A stretch of DNA of 64,000 nucleotides from Modestobacter sp. VKM Ac-2984 (GCF_026967985.1 NZ_JAPVBJ010000009.1:186001-250000); one strand, 5' to 3'; positions 1 through 11,338 are shown, counted from the first letter of the stretch. The notes: generated by a model not told the origin, from the sequence alone. Numbers and translations are program-made.

Positions 1-733
1 CGTTGGCACCGATGCCCAGCTTCGTGTGCAGGGTGGTGGCGAACGCGGCGTAGCTGTCGTGGGTCTTCAGCCCCGGGAAGGCGGCCTTGAGCGCCTTGGG
101 CACGAAATGCTGGTCACCGGCGCCGATGTGCTCGGCCAGGTCGGCGAAGTCGAGCACGCCGTCGTAGGTGGCCATCCGCATCGTCACCTGACCGCTGACC
201 TGACGTGCTCGGGCGGGCACGTAGTAGACGCGGAACGCGGTGAACCGCCGGCCGTGGTCGTCGATGAACGTCATCCCGATTGCGCCCCACGTGGCGGTGC
301 GCTCTCCGCGCAGCACCTTGGCCGTCTCCCGGCCATCGGCGTCCGCGGTGGTGTCGGTCTGCCCCCGCAGGTAGCTGAGCAGGTTGCGCTGGTCGGCGCT
401 GCGGGCGCGCCCACCGACAGCGTCGTTGGACGCGCCGTTGAAGGAGGTGTCCGAGGGCATCATCAGCGCGATGTAGGCGTCCAGCAGCGTGCTCTTGCCG
501 GTGCCCGATGCGCCGGAGATGAGGGTCGCGCCGGGGTGGAAGTCGAACCGGACGCGACCTTCGAACCCACCCCAGTTGACCAGCTGGAAGGTCTCGGCCT
601 TCCACTGCGTGGTGCCCTCGGTGGCGCCGTCGACGTGGAACAGCAGTCCGGCGTCGGCCACCAGGCCGTCGGATGCCGGCCCGACGGGACGTGGTGCGGG
701 GGCGAGCAGATCGCCGAGTTCACTGGTGGTCAT
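1..733 (-). CDS. jetC: Wadjet JetC-like SMC ATPase, N-terminal fragment (cut by window edge)
   Basis: First 244 codons of an ATP-binding protein read from an ATG at 733. The frame stays open to the window edge. A P-loop (GASGTGKST, residues 74-82, Lys80) follows a strand typical of SMC heads (FQLVNWGGF, about 49-57). This layout matches JetC, the MukB-like SMC subunit of Wadjet, whose ATPase drives extrusion of and action on small circular DNA. The start lies 4 bp after the JetB stop, so it is translated with JetA and JetB. The Walker B, signature and coiled-coil parts lie outside the window. Identity rests on the P-loop together with the DUF3375-DUF4194 neighbours. Confidence 0.85.
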   Translation of the reverse strand, partial: MTTSELGDLLAPAPRPVGPASDGLVADAGLLFHVDGATEGTTQWKAETFQLVNWGGFEGRVRFDFHPGATLISGASGTGKSTLLDAYIALMMPSDTSFNGASNDAVGGRARSADQRNLLSYLRGQTDTTADADGRETAKVLRGERTATWGAIGMTFIDDHGRRFTAFRVYYVPARARQVSGQVTMRMATYDGVLDFADLAEHIGAGDQHFVPKALKAAFPGLKTHDSYAAFATTLHTKLGIGAN

Positions 734-737
734 CGGG

Positions 738-1580
738 TCAGCTCTCGTTCTCGTCGGCCGCGACGCCGCCGGGCTCGGCGGACGTGTCGGCACCGGCACC
801 GGTCCCGGTGTCGGTGTTGGTCGAGCCGTTGTGCTCGCGCAGCCACGTCAGCAGGTGCTGCAGCTTGAACATCGGCAGCAGCACCTCGATGGCGTTGCTG
901 ACCTCGAACCGGTCGGCGTCGCTGCGGCCGACGAGCAGGCCTGCGCTGTAGAGGGTGTCGATGGCCCTGGCGGCGCGGCGGGCGTCACCGGCCTGGTCGG
1001 TGGCGTGCGCGGGCCGGTGCTGAGCGACGTACTCGAGCATGTCGAGGCGGTCGACGAACACCCGGTCGGCGCCGGCGGCCTGCTCGCTACGGAACCGGGT
1101 TCGGAGGAACACCAGCAGGATGGTGTCCTCCCTGCCCCAGGGCGCGTCGTAGAGCAGCGTGGGGAATGGTCGGCCGCCACCTTCGGGGCTCACCTGCCGC
1201 TTGTAGGCGATCTCCCGCTCACGGTCCAGGTGCAGCTCGAGGAACTGGTCGTTGAGCCGGGCCCGGATGGGGCGCGGATTGCGGGTCAGCGCCTGCCACT
1301 CCTTGGGATGGGTCCGCCCGCTGATGAACCGCTGTTTGAGCAGCACGACCAGTGCCTTGCGCTGGTCCAGTTCCAGACCGCCCTCATCGCCCTCGAACAG
1401 CGAGACGCTCGCGGTGCTCTCCCGCTCCGGGTCCTCGACGTCCAGCTCGTCGAGGCCCGGGGTCTCCCCGCCGGGCGCCTCGAGGCGATCGAAGCCGCCC
1501 CCGCGCGCATCGTCCCGGTAGCTGTCGTCGATCGAGACGTCGTCCGGGGCGATGTCGGCGGGCTGGTCGAAGTCGTTCAT
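738..1580 (-). CDS. jetB: Wadjet JetB (DUF4194, MukE-like)
   Basis: A 280-residue protein, acidic at both ends, with a central winged-helix-like core (about residues 65-250: LDQRKALVVLLKQRFISG at the start, FEVSNAIEVLLPMFK near the end). This is the DUF4194 pattern of JetB, the MukE-type subunit that bridges kleisin and SMC heads in Wadjet complexes. Its ATG overlaps the JetA stop by 4 bp (ATGA) and its stop is 4 bp before JetC, giving the canonical A-B-C order. The tail (about 252-280) is low-complexity Thr/Gly/Ala/Asp and probably disordered. Family assignment is by recognition of sequence style and gene order, not by a search. Confidence 0.85.
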   Translation of the reverse strand: MNDFDQPADIAPDDVSIDDSYRDDARGGGFDRLEAPGGETPGLDELDVEDPERESTASVSLFEGDEGGLELDQRKALVVLLKQRFISGRTHPKEWQALTRNPRPIRARLNDQFLELHLDREREIAYKRQVSPEGGGRPFPTLLYDAPWGREDTILLVFLRTRFRSEQAAGADRVFVDRLDMLEYVAQHRPAHATDQAGDARRAARAIDTLYSAGLLVGRSDADRFEVSNAIEVLLPMFKLQHLLTWLREHNGSTNTDTGTGAGADTSAEPGGVAADENES

Positions 1581-3142
1581 CGGAGCTCCTGCGTCCCGGG
1601 CCGGTCGGCCGGAGTGTGGTCGTGGCTGACGTCGGTGTCGGGGTTGTCGGCGGTACCGGGGTCGGGTGTGGCACGTCCGTCGGGGTGCGGTGCCACGCGG
1701 GGCACCGCGAGCTGGCGAGTGGTCCCGTCGGGCCGGATGGTCCGGTAGGTCTCCACCAGCTCGTCGCGATCCATGCCGGGTAGGTTGGTCGCCAGGTGCA
1801 GCAACCCGAAGATCTCCACCGGGCGTCGCAGCGCCGGGTCCAGGCCGTCGAACATCGCACCCAGCGAGGTGAGCGGATCCGGCCCGGTGAGCGCCTGGGT
1901 CAGCTCCTGGCGCAGCGCGTCCAGCGACGGACCGCCCTGGGCCAGCAGGTCGGTCAGCGACACCCCGTCGGGTCGGTGCTCGCTGACGTCAGCCAGTGGC
2001 GGGGGCGCTGCGTCGTTGTCGGTGCTGTAGAACCGCTCCCGCAGGTGGAAGAACTCGGCGCGGTGCGGGAGCAGGTCCAGCGGGACGGTCGCCCGCGGGC
2101 CGGCGGTTTTCATCCAGGTGGCCAGCTCCGCGTCGAGCTGACGCAGGGTGGAGTCCAGCTCCCGGTCGCGGGTGATGTCGTGGGTGACGATGTACTCCCG
2201 CAGGGTCGCCGTCACCCGGCTGCGCCGGGTCAGCACGCGGTCCAGGCCGCCGCGGATGAGGGCGACGGTGCCGCGCAGCTCGCGTCGGTCGACGTCGAGC
2301 AGGATGTCGTTGGCCAGCGGGTGGGCCAGCAGGGCGGCGAGGTCCTCGCGCAGCTGCAGCAGCAGCGCGTCGTCGCTGAGCAATGCCAGCGCTCCTTCGA
2401 ACGCCCGCCCTTCGGCGGTCGCTGTCATCAGCGAGTCAGCGCGCGCCAGGTAGTCGTCGATGACCTCACCAGCCGGCCGCTCCTCGGCGCGAAAGGAAGC
2501 CAGGATGTCGCTGCGCAGACCCGTGTAGGCCTCTTCCACGCGGGCGAAGTCGCTGGGCAGAGCCGCGATGAGGCTGATGAGTTCACCGAAGCCTTCGAGC
2601 AGGTAGTCCGGTGACACCTGCTGCAGCTCTCCGCCAGCCAGCAGCCGGTCTCGTTCAGCGCTCAAGCGGGTGATCTCGCTGTCGAGGATGTCGACGCGGG
2701 CAGCGCGGTCGGGGTTGACGTCGGTGTTGAACCGGCGGACGGCGTTGACGATGGTGGCGATCCGGTGCTCGGACAGGCTGGCCCGCTCACGGGTGAGGCC
2801 GGTGACCAGGGTGAGGGCGTCCTGGGCGTGAGAGGTCAGCGCGTAGACCTCAGTGCCGTCGTCGTCGGTGCTGCGCAGCAGCCACTGCCCGCGCATCCAC
2901 CGCAGGCACAGCTCTCGTCCAGAGCCGGTCGGCAGGTCGGTGACGCCGGCCAGGCGTAGCTCGTCGAGGTAGGTGTCGACCTGGTCGTGCAACCGCGGGG
3001 CGGGGATGCTGCGGACGTCGCGGCCGAAGGAACTGCGGAAGATCGCGATGATCACCGGAGCGAGCTTCTGATGCAGCAGCGTGAGCGTGGGCTGCTCGAA
3101 GGCGCCGCGGACGCGGGCGAGTTCGCCGGCGATGTCGCTCAC
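1577..3142 (-). CDS. jetA: Wadjet JetA (DUF3375, MukF/kleisin-like)
   Basis: A 521-residue protein with the DUF3375 layout: an N-terminal segment with LLHQKLAPVIIAIFRSSFG, a winged-helix part (about 30-125, RELCLRWMRGQWLL), a helical middle with short coiled coils (about 150-380), then a C-terminal winged-helix part (about 430-485, PVEIFGLLHLATNLPG) and a polar tail. JetA is the kleisin-like subunit of Wadjet, which restricts small circular plasmids. The GTG start at 3142 has GAGGAG about 6 bp upstream. It is the first gene of the Jet operon and follows a 312-bp gap, so it may have its own promoter. JetD, the TOPRIM nuclease subunit, would lie beyond the left edge. Confidence 0.88.
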   Translation of the reverse strand: MSDIAGELARVRGAFEQPTLTLLHQKLAPVIIAIFRSSFGRDVRSIPAPRLHDQVDTYLDELRLAGVTDLPTGSGRELCLRWMRGQWLLRSTDDDGTEVYALTSHAQDALTLVTGLTRERASLSEHRIATIVNAVRRFNTDVNPDRAARVDILDSEITRLSAERDRLLAGGELQQVSPDYLLEGFGELISLIAALPSDFARVEEAYTGLRSDILASFRAEERPAGEVIDDYLARADSLMTATAEGRAFEGALALLSDDALLLQLREDLAALLAHPLANDILLDVDRRELRGTVALIRGGLDRVLTRRSRVTATLREYIVTHDITRDRELDSTLRQLDAELATWMKTAGPRATVPLDLLPHRAEFFHLRERFYSTDNDAAPPPLADVSEHRPDGVSLTDLLAQGGPSLDALRQELTQALTGPDPLTSLGAMFDGLDPALRRPVEIFGLLHLATNLPGMDRDELVETYRTIRPDGTTRQLAVPRVAPHPDGRATPDPGTADNPDTDVSHDHTPADRPGTQELR

Positions 3143-3454
3143 GGGTCTCCTCGGCTGTCGGGGTCGGTGGCGTCAGGGCTTGCGCAGGCACGGTGCTTGG
3201 ACGCTGCCGCGCCACAGTCATCCGCGGAGTCGCTACCGACTGCTCACCTCGCCGTTTGCCGGATGGTAGGGGCAGCCGACGACAGTTCCTGGCCATTCGG
3301 AACGGTTTCGGCTCGCCGCCGTCCGCCGGGGGTGCCGCCGCCGTTGTCGGCGATGACCAGCGCCCACGGCTGGCAGCGCGGCAGCTCGACCGGACCCGCT
3401 GATGCCGCAGCCGAAGCCGGGCCGGCGCCCTCGATCGACGAAGAGGTCCGGCGG
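3143..3454. other. Intergenic region upstream of jetA
   Basis: This 312-bp stretch separates the nuclease-like gene stop from the JetA start. No reading frame here has family character. It probably carries the Jet operon promoter. A TANNNT-like hexamer (TACCAT on the minus strand, 3268-3263) is present, but I see no convincing -35, so I do not mark a promoter. Confidence 0.4.
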
Positions 3455-4912
3455 CTACAGCTTGGACGCCGACTGCTTCGGCCGCGCGTCGATGAACCGA
3501 GGGGTGATGGTCCAGCCCGCCTGCGCCGACAGTGTCTCGCACGTCTTCTTGACCCGGTCGAGGCGGAGGGGGTCGAAGTCGTCGTCGGTGTACCCGACGC
3601 ACACGTAGTAGCCGCAGCGGATCTGCTCGCTGCGCTGGTACTGCGGCAGCTGCGCCTCGACCCCCCGGACCAGCTTGGTGCTGTGCATCTGCTTGACCTC
3701 GATGAGGGCCCGGTGCTGCCAGCCGACCGAGAACTTGAAGTCGACCGGCCCCCGGCCGACGTTGGCCTCGCGGCTGATGTCGATGCCGGCGGCACGGCAC
3801 GCCTCGACCCACTGCACACCGGCGACAGCCTGAACGATCTTCTCCTGCCGCGGCTTGGTGTAGTCGTCGTTCCACAGCGCCCGCCACGCGTCGGTGTCCT
3901 CGACAGCGTGCTGGAACCGGTCGACGAGCGTCCCGACCCAGGCGCAGAACTCCTCCTCCGTCGTCGGCTCGGCCAGCGGTCCGGCGTCGGCCGCCAACCG
4001 TTGGGCGATCGCCCGCCCCTGCTCGAACCAGCCCACCTTGAGGGCAGGGTCGGCGCGGACGTCGTAGGGCTGGTGGTCGTCGGCGGCGATCTGGTCGACG
4101 TACTCGAACGCGCTCTCCGGGCTGCGCCGCGCCAGCCGACGACCTGCCTCGACGCGACCCCGATGGTCCAGGGCCTCCGCGAGGTCGATGTTCAGGTCGT
4201 CCCGCAGGTCCTGATCCACGTGAGCGTCCGCCCACGACCAGAACCCATCGGGTGTGACCCGCTGCGGGATGTCCTGCAGGAACCGCTCCGGGGTCAGCAG
4301 CACCGCCCCCTTCGTGACCGGGCTCCGGGGCAGCGACAGCCGGGCATCCGACCACCGGCCCGTGGTCGGCTGCCAGGACGCATTCCGGACCGTCAGCAGT
4401 CCGGTCTTCACACCCCGCTCGGTGCACACAGCCCGCGTGTAGGCGATGAACCGGGCCTTGAGGATGTTGCACAGCATGTCGCTGATCCGGTCGACGCCCA
4501 GGCCCGGCACGAACAGGGCGAAGACGTCGACGTAGTCCACACCGCGCTCTACGGCCCGGGTCATGATCTCCAGCGCCTCGGCCATCGCCACGGCGAAGTC
4601 CGGACCGGTGCCTGAGCCGTTGGGCGAGCCCATCGACATGCCGAGCGCGAACTCCTTCGGCTCGGGGAAGGTCAGCAGCCGCAGCGCCTTCCTCCAGTAC
4701 GGAGAAGCGGTGTTCCCGCCGGCGGTGCGCACTAGGTTGCGGCACAGGGTGAAGAACCCGATGACGTCGTCGTGGGAGCCGGCGAAGATCGGGTCGCTGT
4801 CGTCGAAGACGAGGAACGGGTCGACGTAGAGCGGCGTGTCCTCGGATAGGACCGGGTTGAACCACTCGTCGTCCTCGCGGTGCTCGATGGCGACGAGCTC
4901 GCTGAACCTCAT
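3455..4912 (-). CDS. Putative PD-(D/E)XK nuclease-domain protein of unrecognised defence-like module
   Basis: A 485-residue protein. The ATG at 4912 (MRFSEL) overlaps the stop of the preceding gene as ATGA, which decides this start over one 14 codons upstream. The first 50 residues contain DTPLYVDPFLVFDDSD, and a conserved-looking helix GVDRISDMLCNILKARF lies near residue 140. The last 100 residues carry a PD-(D/E)XK-type site: Asp391, then 13 residues, then Glu405-Val-Lys407 (ALIEVKQ), followed by QLPQYQ, a Q/Y element common in such nucleases. A DNA- or RNA-cleaving activity is inferred. It is the third gene of the XRE/637-residue/485-residue unit and lies immediately upstream of jetA. I do not recognise a named system for it. 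Confidence 0.6.
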   Translation of the reverse strand: MRFSELVAIEHREDDEWFNPVLSEDTPLYVDPFLVFDDSDPIFAGSHDDVIGFFTLCRNLVRTAGGNTASPYWRKALRLLTFPEPKEFALGMSMGSPNGSGTGPDFAVAMAEALEIMTRAVERGVDYVDVFALFVPGLGVDRISDMLCNILKARFIAYTRAVCTERGVKTGLLTVRNASWQPTTGRWSDARLSLPRSPVTKGAVLLTPERFLQDIPQRVTPDGFWSWADAHVDQDLRDDLNIDLAEALDHRGRVEAGRRLARRSPESAFEYVDQIAADDHQPYDVRADPALKVGWFEQGRAIAQRLAADAGPLAEPTTEEEFCAWVGTLVDRFQHAVEDTDAWRALWNDDYTKPRQEKIVQAVAGVQWVEACRAAGIDISREANVGRGPVDFKFSVGWQHRALIEVKQMHSTKLVRGVEAQLPQYQRSEQIRCGYYVCVGYTDDDFDPLRLDRVKKTCETLSAQAGWTITPRFIDARPKQSASKL

Positions 4913-6822
4913 CTCGTGGGCGTCGGACGCAGCGTGTCCAGAGCGGGCTCCCACCCCTTGTCCATCAGCTCCTGCACCCGCTGCGTACGACGGGGACGGA
5001 GCCTTGCGTCCTGGAGCAGGTAGTCCCGCAGGCTCATGCGGTGGAAGACGGCGCGCTCCTTCCCGGCGAGCACATCACGCATGCTGGGCCCGCCCTGCTC
5101 TGCCAGTCCCTCCAGCATGGCGAGTTCCACCGTGTCGACGACCTCGAGCGGGGCCGTGTCGGGATCGGCGAGCAAGCCCTTCTCCCGAACGCGCGAGCGC
5201 AGCAGCTCGGTGGAGACCGGGTTGACGGGGAAGCCCTCCGCGGCGACGAGCAGGGGGTAGAAGCGGCGGACCGCGTGCGGCGGCCGGCCGGTCAGCGAGG
5301 ACTCCTCCGCGCGCAGCGCAACGATCGTCGAGTGGAGCTGCTCGGCCTTCGCCACCAGCTTGTTCAGGTCGCCGCTCAACGCCTCGGGGGACGCTGCCAC
5401 GGAACCGCGCGTCAGCTTGCTGGTGGTGACCTCGACGACCACCCAGGCGTCCCCGTAGTCCACCGCAGCGTCGCAGATCCGACGCCCCGGCCTGCCGAAC
5501 GCCCCACGCAGTTCGATGTCACCGAACACCCGAGTGCTGCCGGGCCCCGTGCCGACCAGGGAGGTGAGCACTTCGAGCGCAAGCATCTCGGCCAGGTGTC
5601 GGACGCAGTCCAGGACCTGGTTCTTCAGCTTTCGGTGGGTGTGGTCAGGGCTCTGGTCTAGCGCGTCGACGAGGTCGAGCAGTGTCAAGCCACCGAAGAC
5701 GTGCCGGAGGAGCAGGTTCGAGTCCAGCAGGAGCACCGACCCGTCCTCTAGGCGGACAACGGGGTACCGCTCCAGGGTGTCGAACGCCCAGACGAAAGCG
5801 GGATCGGCTTCTCCCAGCAGTCCGGTACGCAGCGTCTGCACGTCGGTCGCGAAGAGCCGCAGCGTCGCCTCCAGCCGCTCCGAGGACCAGTGCATCGTCT
5901 CTCGGAGTACGTCCCACGACACGTGCGGTGTGCCGTTCTGACCGAGGGTCCACAACCACATGGTGAGGGCCTGCAGGTCGTTGAGTGTGACACCGGTGAC
6001 GTCGCGGAAGGTCTGCTCGAGGTTGATCACCTTCTTGTCGTGCGCGCGCTCGACGGGCAGTTCGACCCACAGACGCACGAAGCGCGCCATCAGCTGGTCG
6101 ACGTCCACAGGCTGGTTCAGGTGGTGGTTGGCGACCAGGTAGCTGCTGAGCTCGGTGACCCGCGTGTCGACGATCTCGTCGTCATCGGCCGGCTGGGCAC
6201 GGGGTCTCTCCAAGACCTCGACCGCGCCGAACAGGGCCCCGGGGACCTGTCCGGCCTCGACCTCCGGCGCGACCGTATCGGGGCTGTGCGCGGCAGCCAG
6301 CTTGGCCAGCACGTACAGCGCTTGTGGAACCACCAACCGACGCGCCGGGCTACGCAGCAGGTTCTTGGCTCGCTGGAGCGCGTCCCCGTCCAGCCACCTG
6401 TCCGCGAACTGCAGGTCCGCATCCCGGTCCGAGACTTCCAGGTCGCGGTAGGGCACGAGGGTGGAGGCCACGAAGAACAGCACCTCGGCGAACGGGAGGC
6501 GCTTCAGCTGGTCCACGGTGTAGGCCAGTCCCGGCGCGACCCCGAACAGCTCCCGACCGGTGATGTACACGGCGGCCATGTCGAAAGGCCTGGGTGCGGC
6601 ACCCGCCGGAACGAGTAGGCCACTCGACAGCTGAACGAAGTTCCCGTGCACCGCGCGGGCGGTGCTTCCGGGAACCATGACACGGTCCTCCTCGACGGTG
6701 GTCATCCGAGACCGCAGTTCAGCTGGCTCCCGGTCGGTGACGAGTCGCCGTAGACGATGGAGGCCGGTCTGGAGTTCCGCCGGCGTCCGCGGGTTGAAGA
6801 CGGGAGCCTCGTCCGCAGTCAC
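4909..6822 (-). CDS. 637-residue protein with degenerate nuclease-like motif, unknown function
   Basis: Read from GTG 6822, whose codon overlaps the stop of the XRE gene (GTGA). An AGGAGG lies about 10 bp upstream, and the frame upstream of this point is only a shadow of the XRE gene. No named domain is recognised. Residues 50-420 look like a mostly helical globular protein. Near residues 450-470 the text CDAAVDYGDAWVVVEVTTSK resembles a PD-(D/E)XK core: Asp451, Glu464-Val-Thr466, with the usual Lys replaced by Thr and a Lys only at 469. A downstream KLVAKAEQL helix fits that fold. It may be an inactive or altered nuclease-fold subunit partnering the next gene, with which it overlaps by 4 bp. 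Confidence 0.5.
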   Translation of the reverse strand: MTADEAPVFNPRTPAELQTGLHRLRRLVTDREPAELRSRMTTVEEDRVMVPGSTARAVHGNFVQLSSGLLVPAGAAPRPFDMAAVYITGRELFGVAPGLAYTVDQLKRLPFAEVLFFVASTLVPYRDLEVSDRDADLQFADRWLDGDALQRAKNLLRSPARRLVVPQALYVLAKLAAAHSPDTVAPEVEAGQVPGALFGAVEVLERPRAQPADDDEIVDTRVTELSSYLVANHHLNQPVDVDQLMARFVRLWVELPVERAHDKKVINLEQTFRDVTGVTLNDLQALTMWLWTLGQNGTPHVSWDVLRETMHWSSERLEATLRLFATDVQTLRTGLLGEADPAFVWAFDTLERYPVVRLEDGSVLLLDSNLLLRHVFGGLTLLDLVDALDQSPDHTHRKLKNQVLDCVRHLAEMLALEVLTSLVGTGPGSTRVFGDIELRGAFGRPGRRICDAAVDYGDAWVVVEVTTSKLTRGSVAASPEALSGDLNKLVAKAEQLHSTIVALRAEESSLTGRPPHAVRRFYPLLVAAEGFPVNPVSTELLRSRVREKGLLADPDTAPLEVVDTVELAMLEGLAEQGGPSMRDVLAGKERAVFHRMSLRDYLLQDARLRPRRTQRVQELMDKGWEPALDTLRPTPTR

Positions 6823-7529
6823 AGGAGTTCCGCCTCCTGCCGGTTGGCCTCCCCCTGGTCGGCGGAGACGTTCACCCACACGCCCAACGTCTGCGCGAGC
6901 ACGGTGGAGAACCGCCAGAGCGGACTGAAGTCGCCGGTCCGGGCGGCGCGGACGTAGACGGTGCCGTTGAGGTCGACGCGCGGCTCGGTGAGCTCGTGGT
7001 GGCGCGCCAGCGCCGACAGCACCGCCCGGCCGGCGAGGACCTCCTCGCGCGTCGCGACGCGGTCGTGGGTGGCGGGCCGGGCCAGCCCACGGCGGGCGGC
7101 GCGGTCCGTCGGCGAGGGCGGGCGGGGGTCGGCGACCTCGACGATCTGCTCGATGCGCAGGCCGAGGACGGAGCAGACGAGGAACAGGTTGTGGGCGGCG
7201 ACCCACTCCCCCCTTTCGATGCGCTGGACAGTGTTGAGCGCTACCCCTGCAGCGTCGGCGACATCGCCCTGCTCCCAGCGACGTGCCCGCCGCCGGTCGG
7301 CCACATCCCGGGCGATCGCCTGCCACCACTGGTAGGCCTCGCGCAGCGGCCGTGGCTCAACGCCGCTGTAGTCGCGGAACGGCCAGGCGTACCCCGAGCC
7401 CGCCGTCGCCGGCGCCGGCGGGGCGTAGGCCTGTCCGGCCACGCGGCCGCCGGTGCGAGGCCGCTGTGCGACCTGGTCGCCGCTGGTGAGCCCGTCGTTG
7501 CCGTCGTGCTGCCGCGGGGCCTGGCTCAC
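6819..7529 (-). CDS. XRE-family helix-turn-helix regulator (first gene of the unknown module)
   Basis: A 236-residue protein from a GTG start with GGAGGAG 7 bp upstream. The first 60 residues are Gly/Pro/Ala-rich and probably disordered. An HTH_XRE domain occupies about 77-132, with the recognition helix around ALNTVQRIERGEW. The C-terminal part (about 150-236) is a small domain of unknown type ending in VWVNVSADQ. It probably controls its own operon: a strong inverted repeat (7604-7641) lies 75 bp upstream. The stop overlaps the start of the next gene, so the three proteins are translationally coupled. This is the usual arrangement for regulated restriction or abortive-infection operons. Confidence 0.7.
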   Translation of the reverse strand: MSQAPRQHDGNDGLTSGDQVAQRPRTGGRVAGQAYAPPAPATAGSGYAWPFRDYSGVEPRPLREAYQWWQAIARDVADRRRARRWEQGDVADAAGVALNTVQRIERGEWVAAHNLFLVCSVLGLRIEQIVEVADPRPPSPTDRAARRGLARPATHDRVATREEVLAGRAVLSALARHHELTEPRVDLNGTVYVRAARTGDFSPLWRFSTVLAQTLGVWVNVSADQGEANRQEAELL

Positions 7530-7561
7530 CGGGCACTCCTCCGTGTCGGGACCATGCAGGA

Positions 7562-7593
7562 CCGCCCCGGCCCTCGGAAGAGGGCCGGGGCGG
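7562..7593 (-). terminator. Perfect 14-bp GC hairpin between nrdJ and the defence island
   Basis: Arms 7562-7575 and 7580-7593 are perfectly complementary around the loop GGAA. The hairpin lies downstream of the nrdJ stop (7729) on the minus strand and has no T-tract, as is usual for GC-rich actinobacterial terminators. It ends 33 bp before the XRE gene start, so the island promoter must lie in the few bases after it, or read-through occurs. Confidence 0.7.
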
Positions 7594-7603
7594 CTGGAGA
7601 GCG

Positions 7604-7641
7604 ATGTATCAAGATCGCTTCGTTAGGCGAGCTTGATACAT
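7604..7641. promoter_or_regulatory. 15-bp inverted repeat, candidate XRE operator or island boundary
   Basis: Arms 7604-7618 (ATGTATCAAGATCGC) and 7627-7641 pair with one mismatch across an 8-bp spacer. The half-sites are centred about 23 bp apart, roughly two helical turns. The element is clearly AT-richer than its surroundings. It sits between nrdJ and the XRE gene and could be the regulator's operator, a second terminator, or a relic of island insertion. Confidence 0.5.
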
Positions 7642-7728
7642 AACGTCACTGCAAGCCGCGGTGACATTTGGACGAGCCCGCCGGGACATTCCGCGAGAAT
7701 CCGCAGGACATCCCGGCGAGCCTCGCCA

Positions 7729-10614
<2,886 letters not shown>

Positions 10615-10744
10615 CGTGCGAGGGCTCCCTGGGTCGGACTGGTGCGGTGGTGCGGGCGGAGCGGCTGGGGAAGCCGGCGGGTGCCGGAGCCGGGTGGTGC
10701 GGTCTCCTCGTCGAGACCTGTGTAGCGGAGGGGTCGGACAGTTC

Positions 10745-11338
10745 TCACGGGCCGGCGGCGCTGCCGGCGTCGGCCGGCCGCGGTCGCTCGGCGGCCCGCC
10801 GGCGGGGGGTCCCGCCCGCGGGGATCTCCTGGTCGTCACCGACTGCGCCGCGTTCGCCGGGCGGTCCGTCGCCGGCGCTGCCCGCGCCTCGGGCCGGCGC
10901 CGCGCGGAGCTCGGCGATCTCCTTCTCGAAGTCGGCGACCGAGGAGAAGCTGCGGTAGACGCTGGCGAAGCGCAGGTACGCCACCTCGTCGAGGTCGCGC
11001 AGCGGTCCGAGGATGGCGAGACCGACCTCGTTGCTGGGGATCTCGGCGCAGCCGGTGGCCCGCACCGCGTCCTCGACCTGCTGAGCCAGCAGCGCCAACT
11101 GGTCCTCGTCCACGGGGCGCCCCTGACAGGCCCGCCGCACACCGGCGACGACCTTCCCCCGGGCGAAGGGCTCGCTGACGCCGCTGCGCTTGACGACGGC
11201 GAGGACGGCCTCCTCCACGGTGGTGAAGCGTCGCCCACATCCCGGGCAGGAGCGTCGACGACGGGTGGTCGCGCCTTCGTCGGTCTCCCGCGAGTCGATC
11301 ACCCGGCTGTCCGGGTTGTGGCAGAAGGGGCAGCGCAT
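10745..11338 (-). CDS. nrdR: Transcriptional regulator NrdR
   Basis: A 197-residue repressor of ribonucleotide reductase genes that senses ATP/dATP. The N-terminal zinc ribbon is [13 protein letters not shown]...CPGCGRRF (Cys3, Cys6, Cys31, Cys34), followed by the ATP-cone (about 46-136) with [16 protein letters not shown]. The last 45 residues are a Gly/Ala/Arg-rich extension beyond the usual 150-160 residue length. ATG 11338 is supported by AAGGAGGAG upstream; an in-frame longer start would add non-conserved sequence. It heads the nrdR-nrdJ operon. An NrdR box lies about 170 bp upstream. Confidence 0.95.
   Translation of the reverse strand: MRCPFCHNPDSRVIDSRETDEGATTRRRRSCPGCGRRFTTVEEAVLAVVKRSGVSEPFARGKVVAGVRRACQGRPVDEDQLALLAQQVEDAVRATGCAEIPSNEVGLAILGPLRDLDEVAYLRFASVYRSFSSVADFEKEIAELRAAPARGAGSAGDGPPGERGAVGDDQEIPAGGTPRRRAAERPRPADAGSAAGP

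Noticed and set aside
1-733. Wadjet lacking JetD and the rest of JetC
   Set aside because: Not a truncation: the frame is open to the window edge and the missing parts would lie outside it.
10615-10744. Possible cobalamin riboswitch in front of the B12-dependent nrdJ
   Set aside because: The leader is only 130 bp and I see no B12-box-like conserved core; control through NrdR is sufficient.
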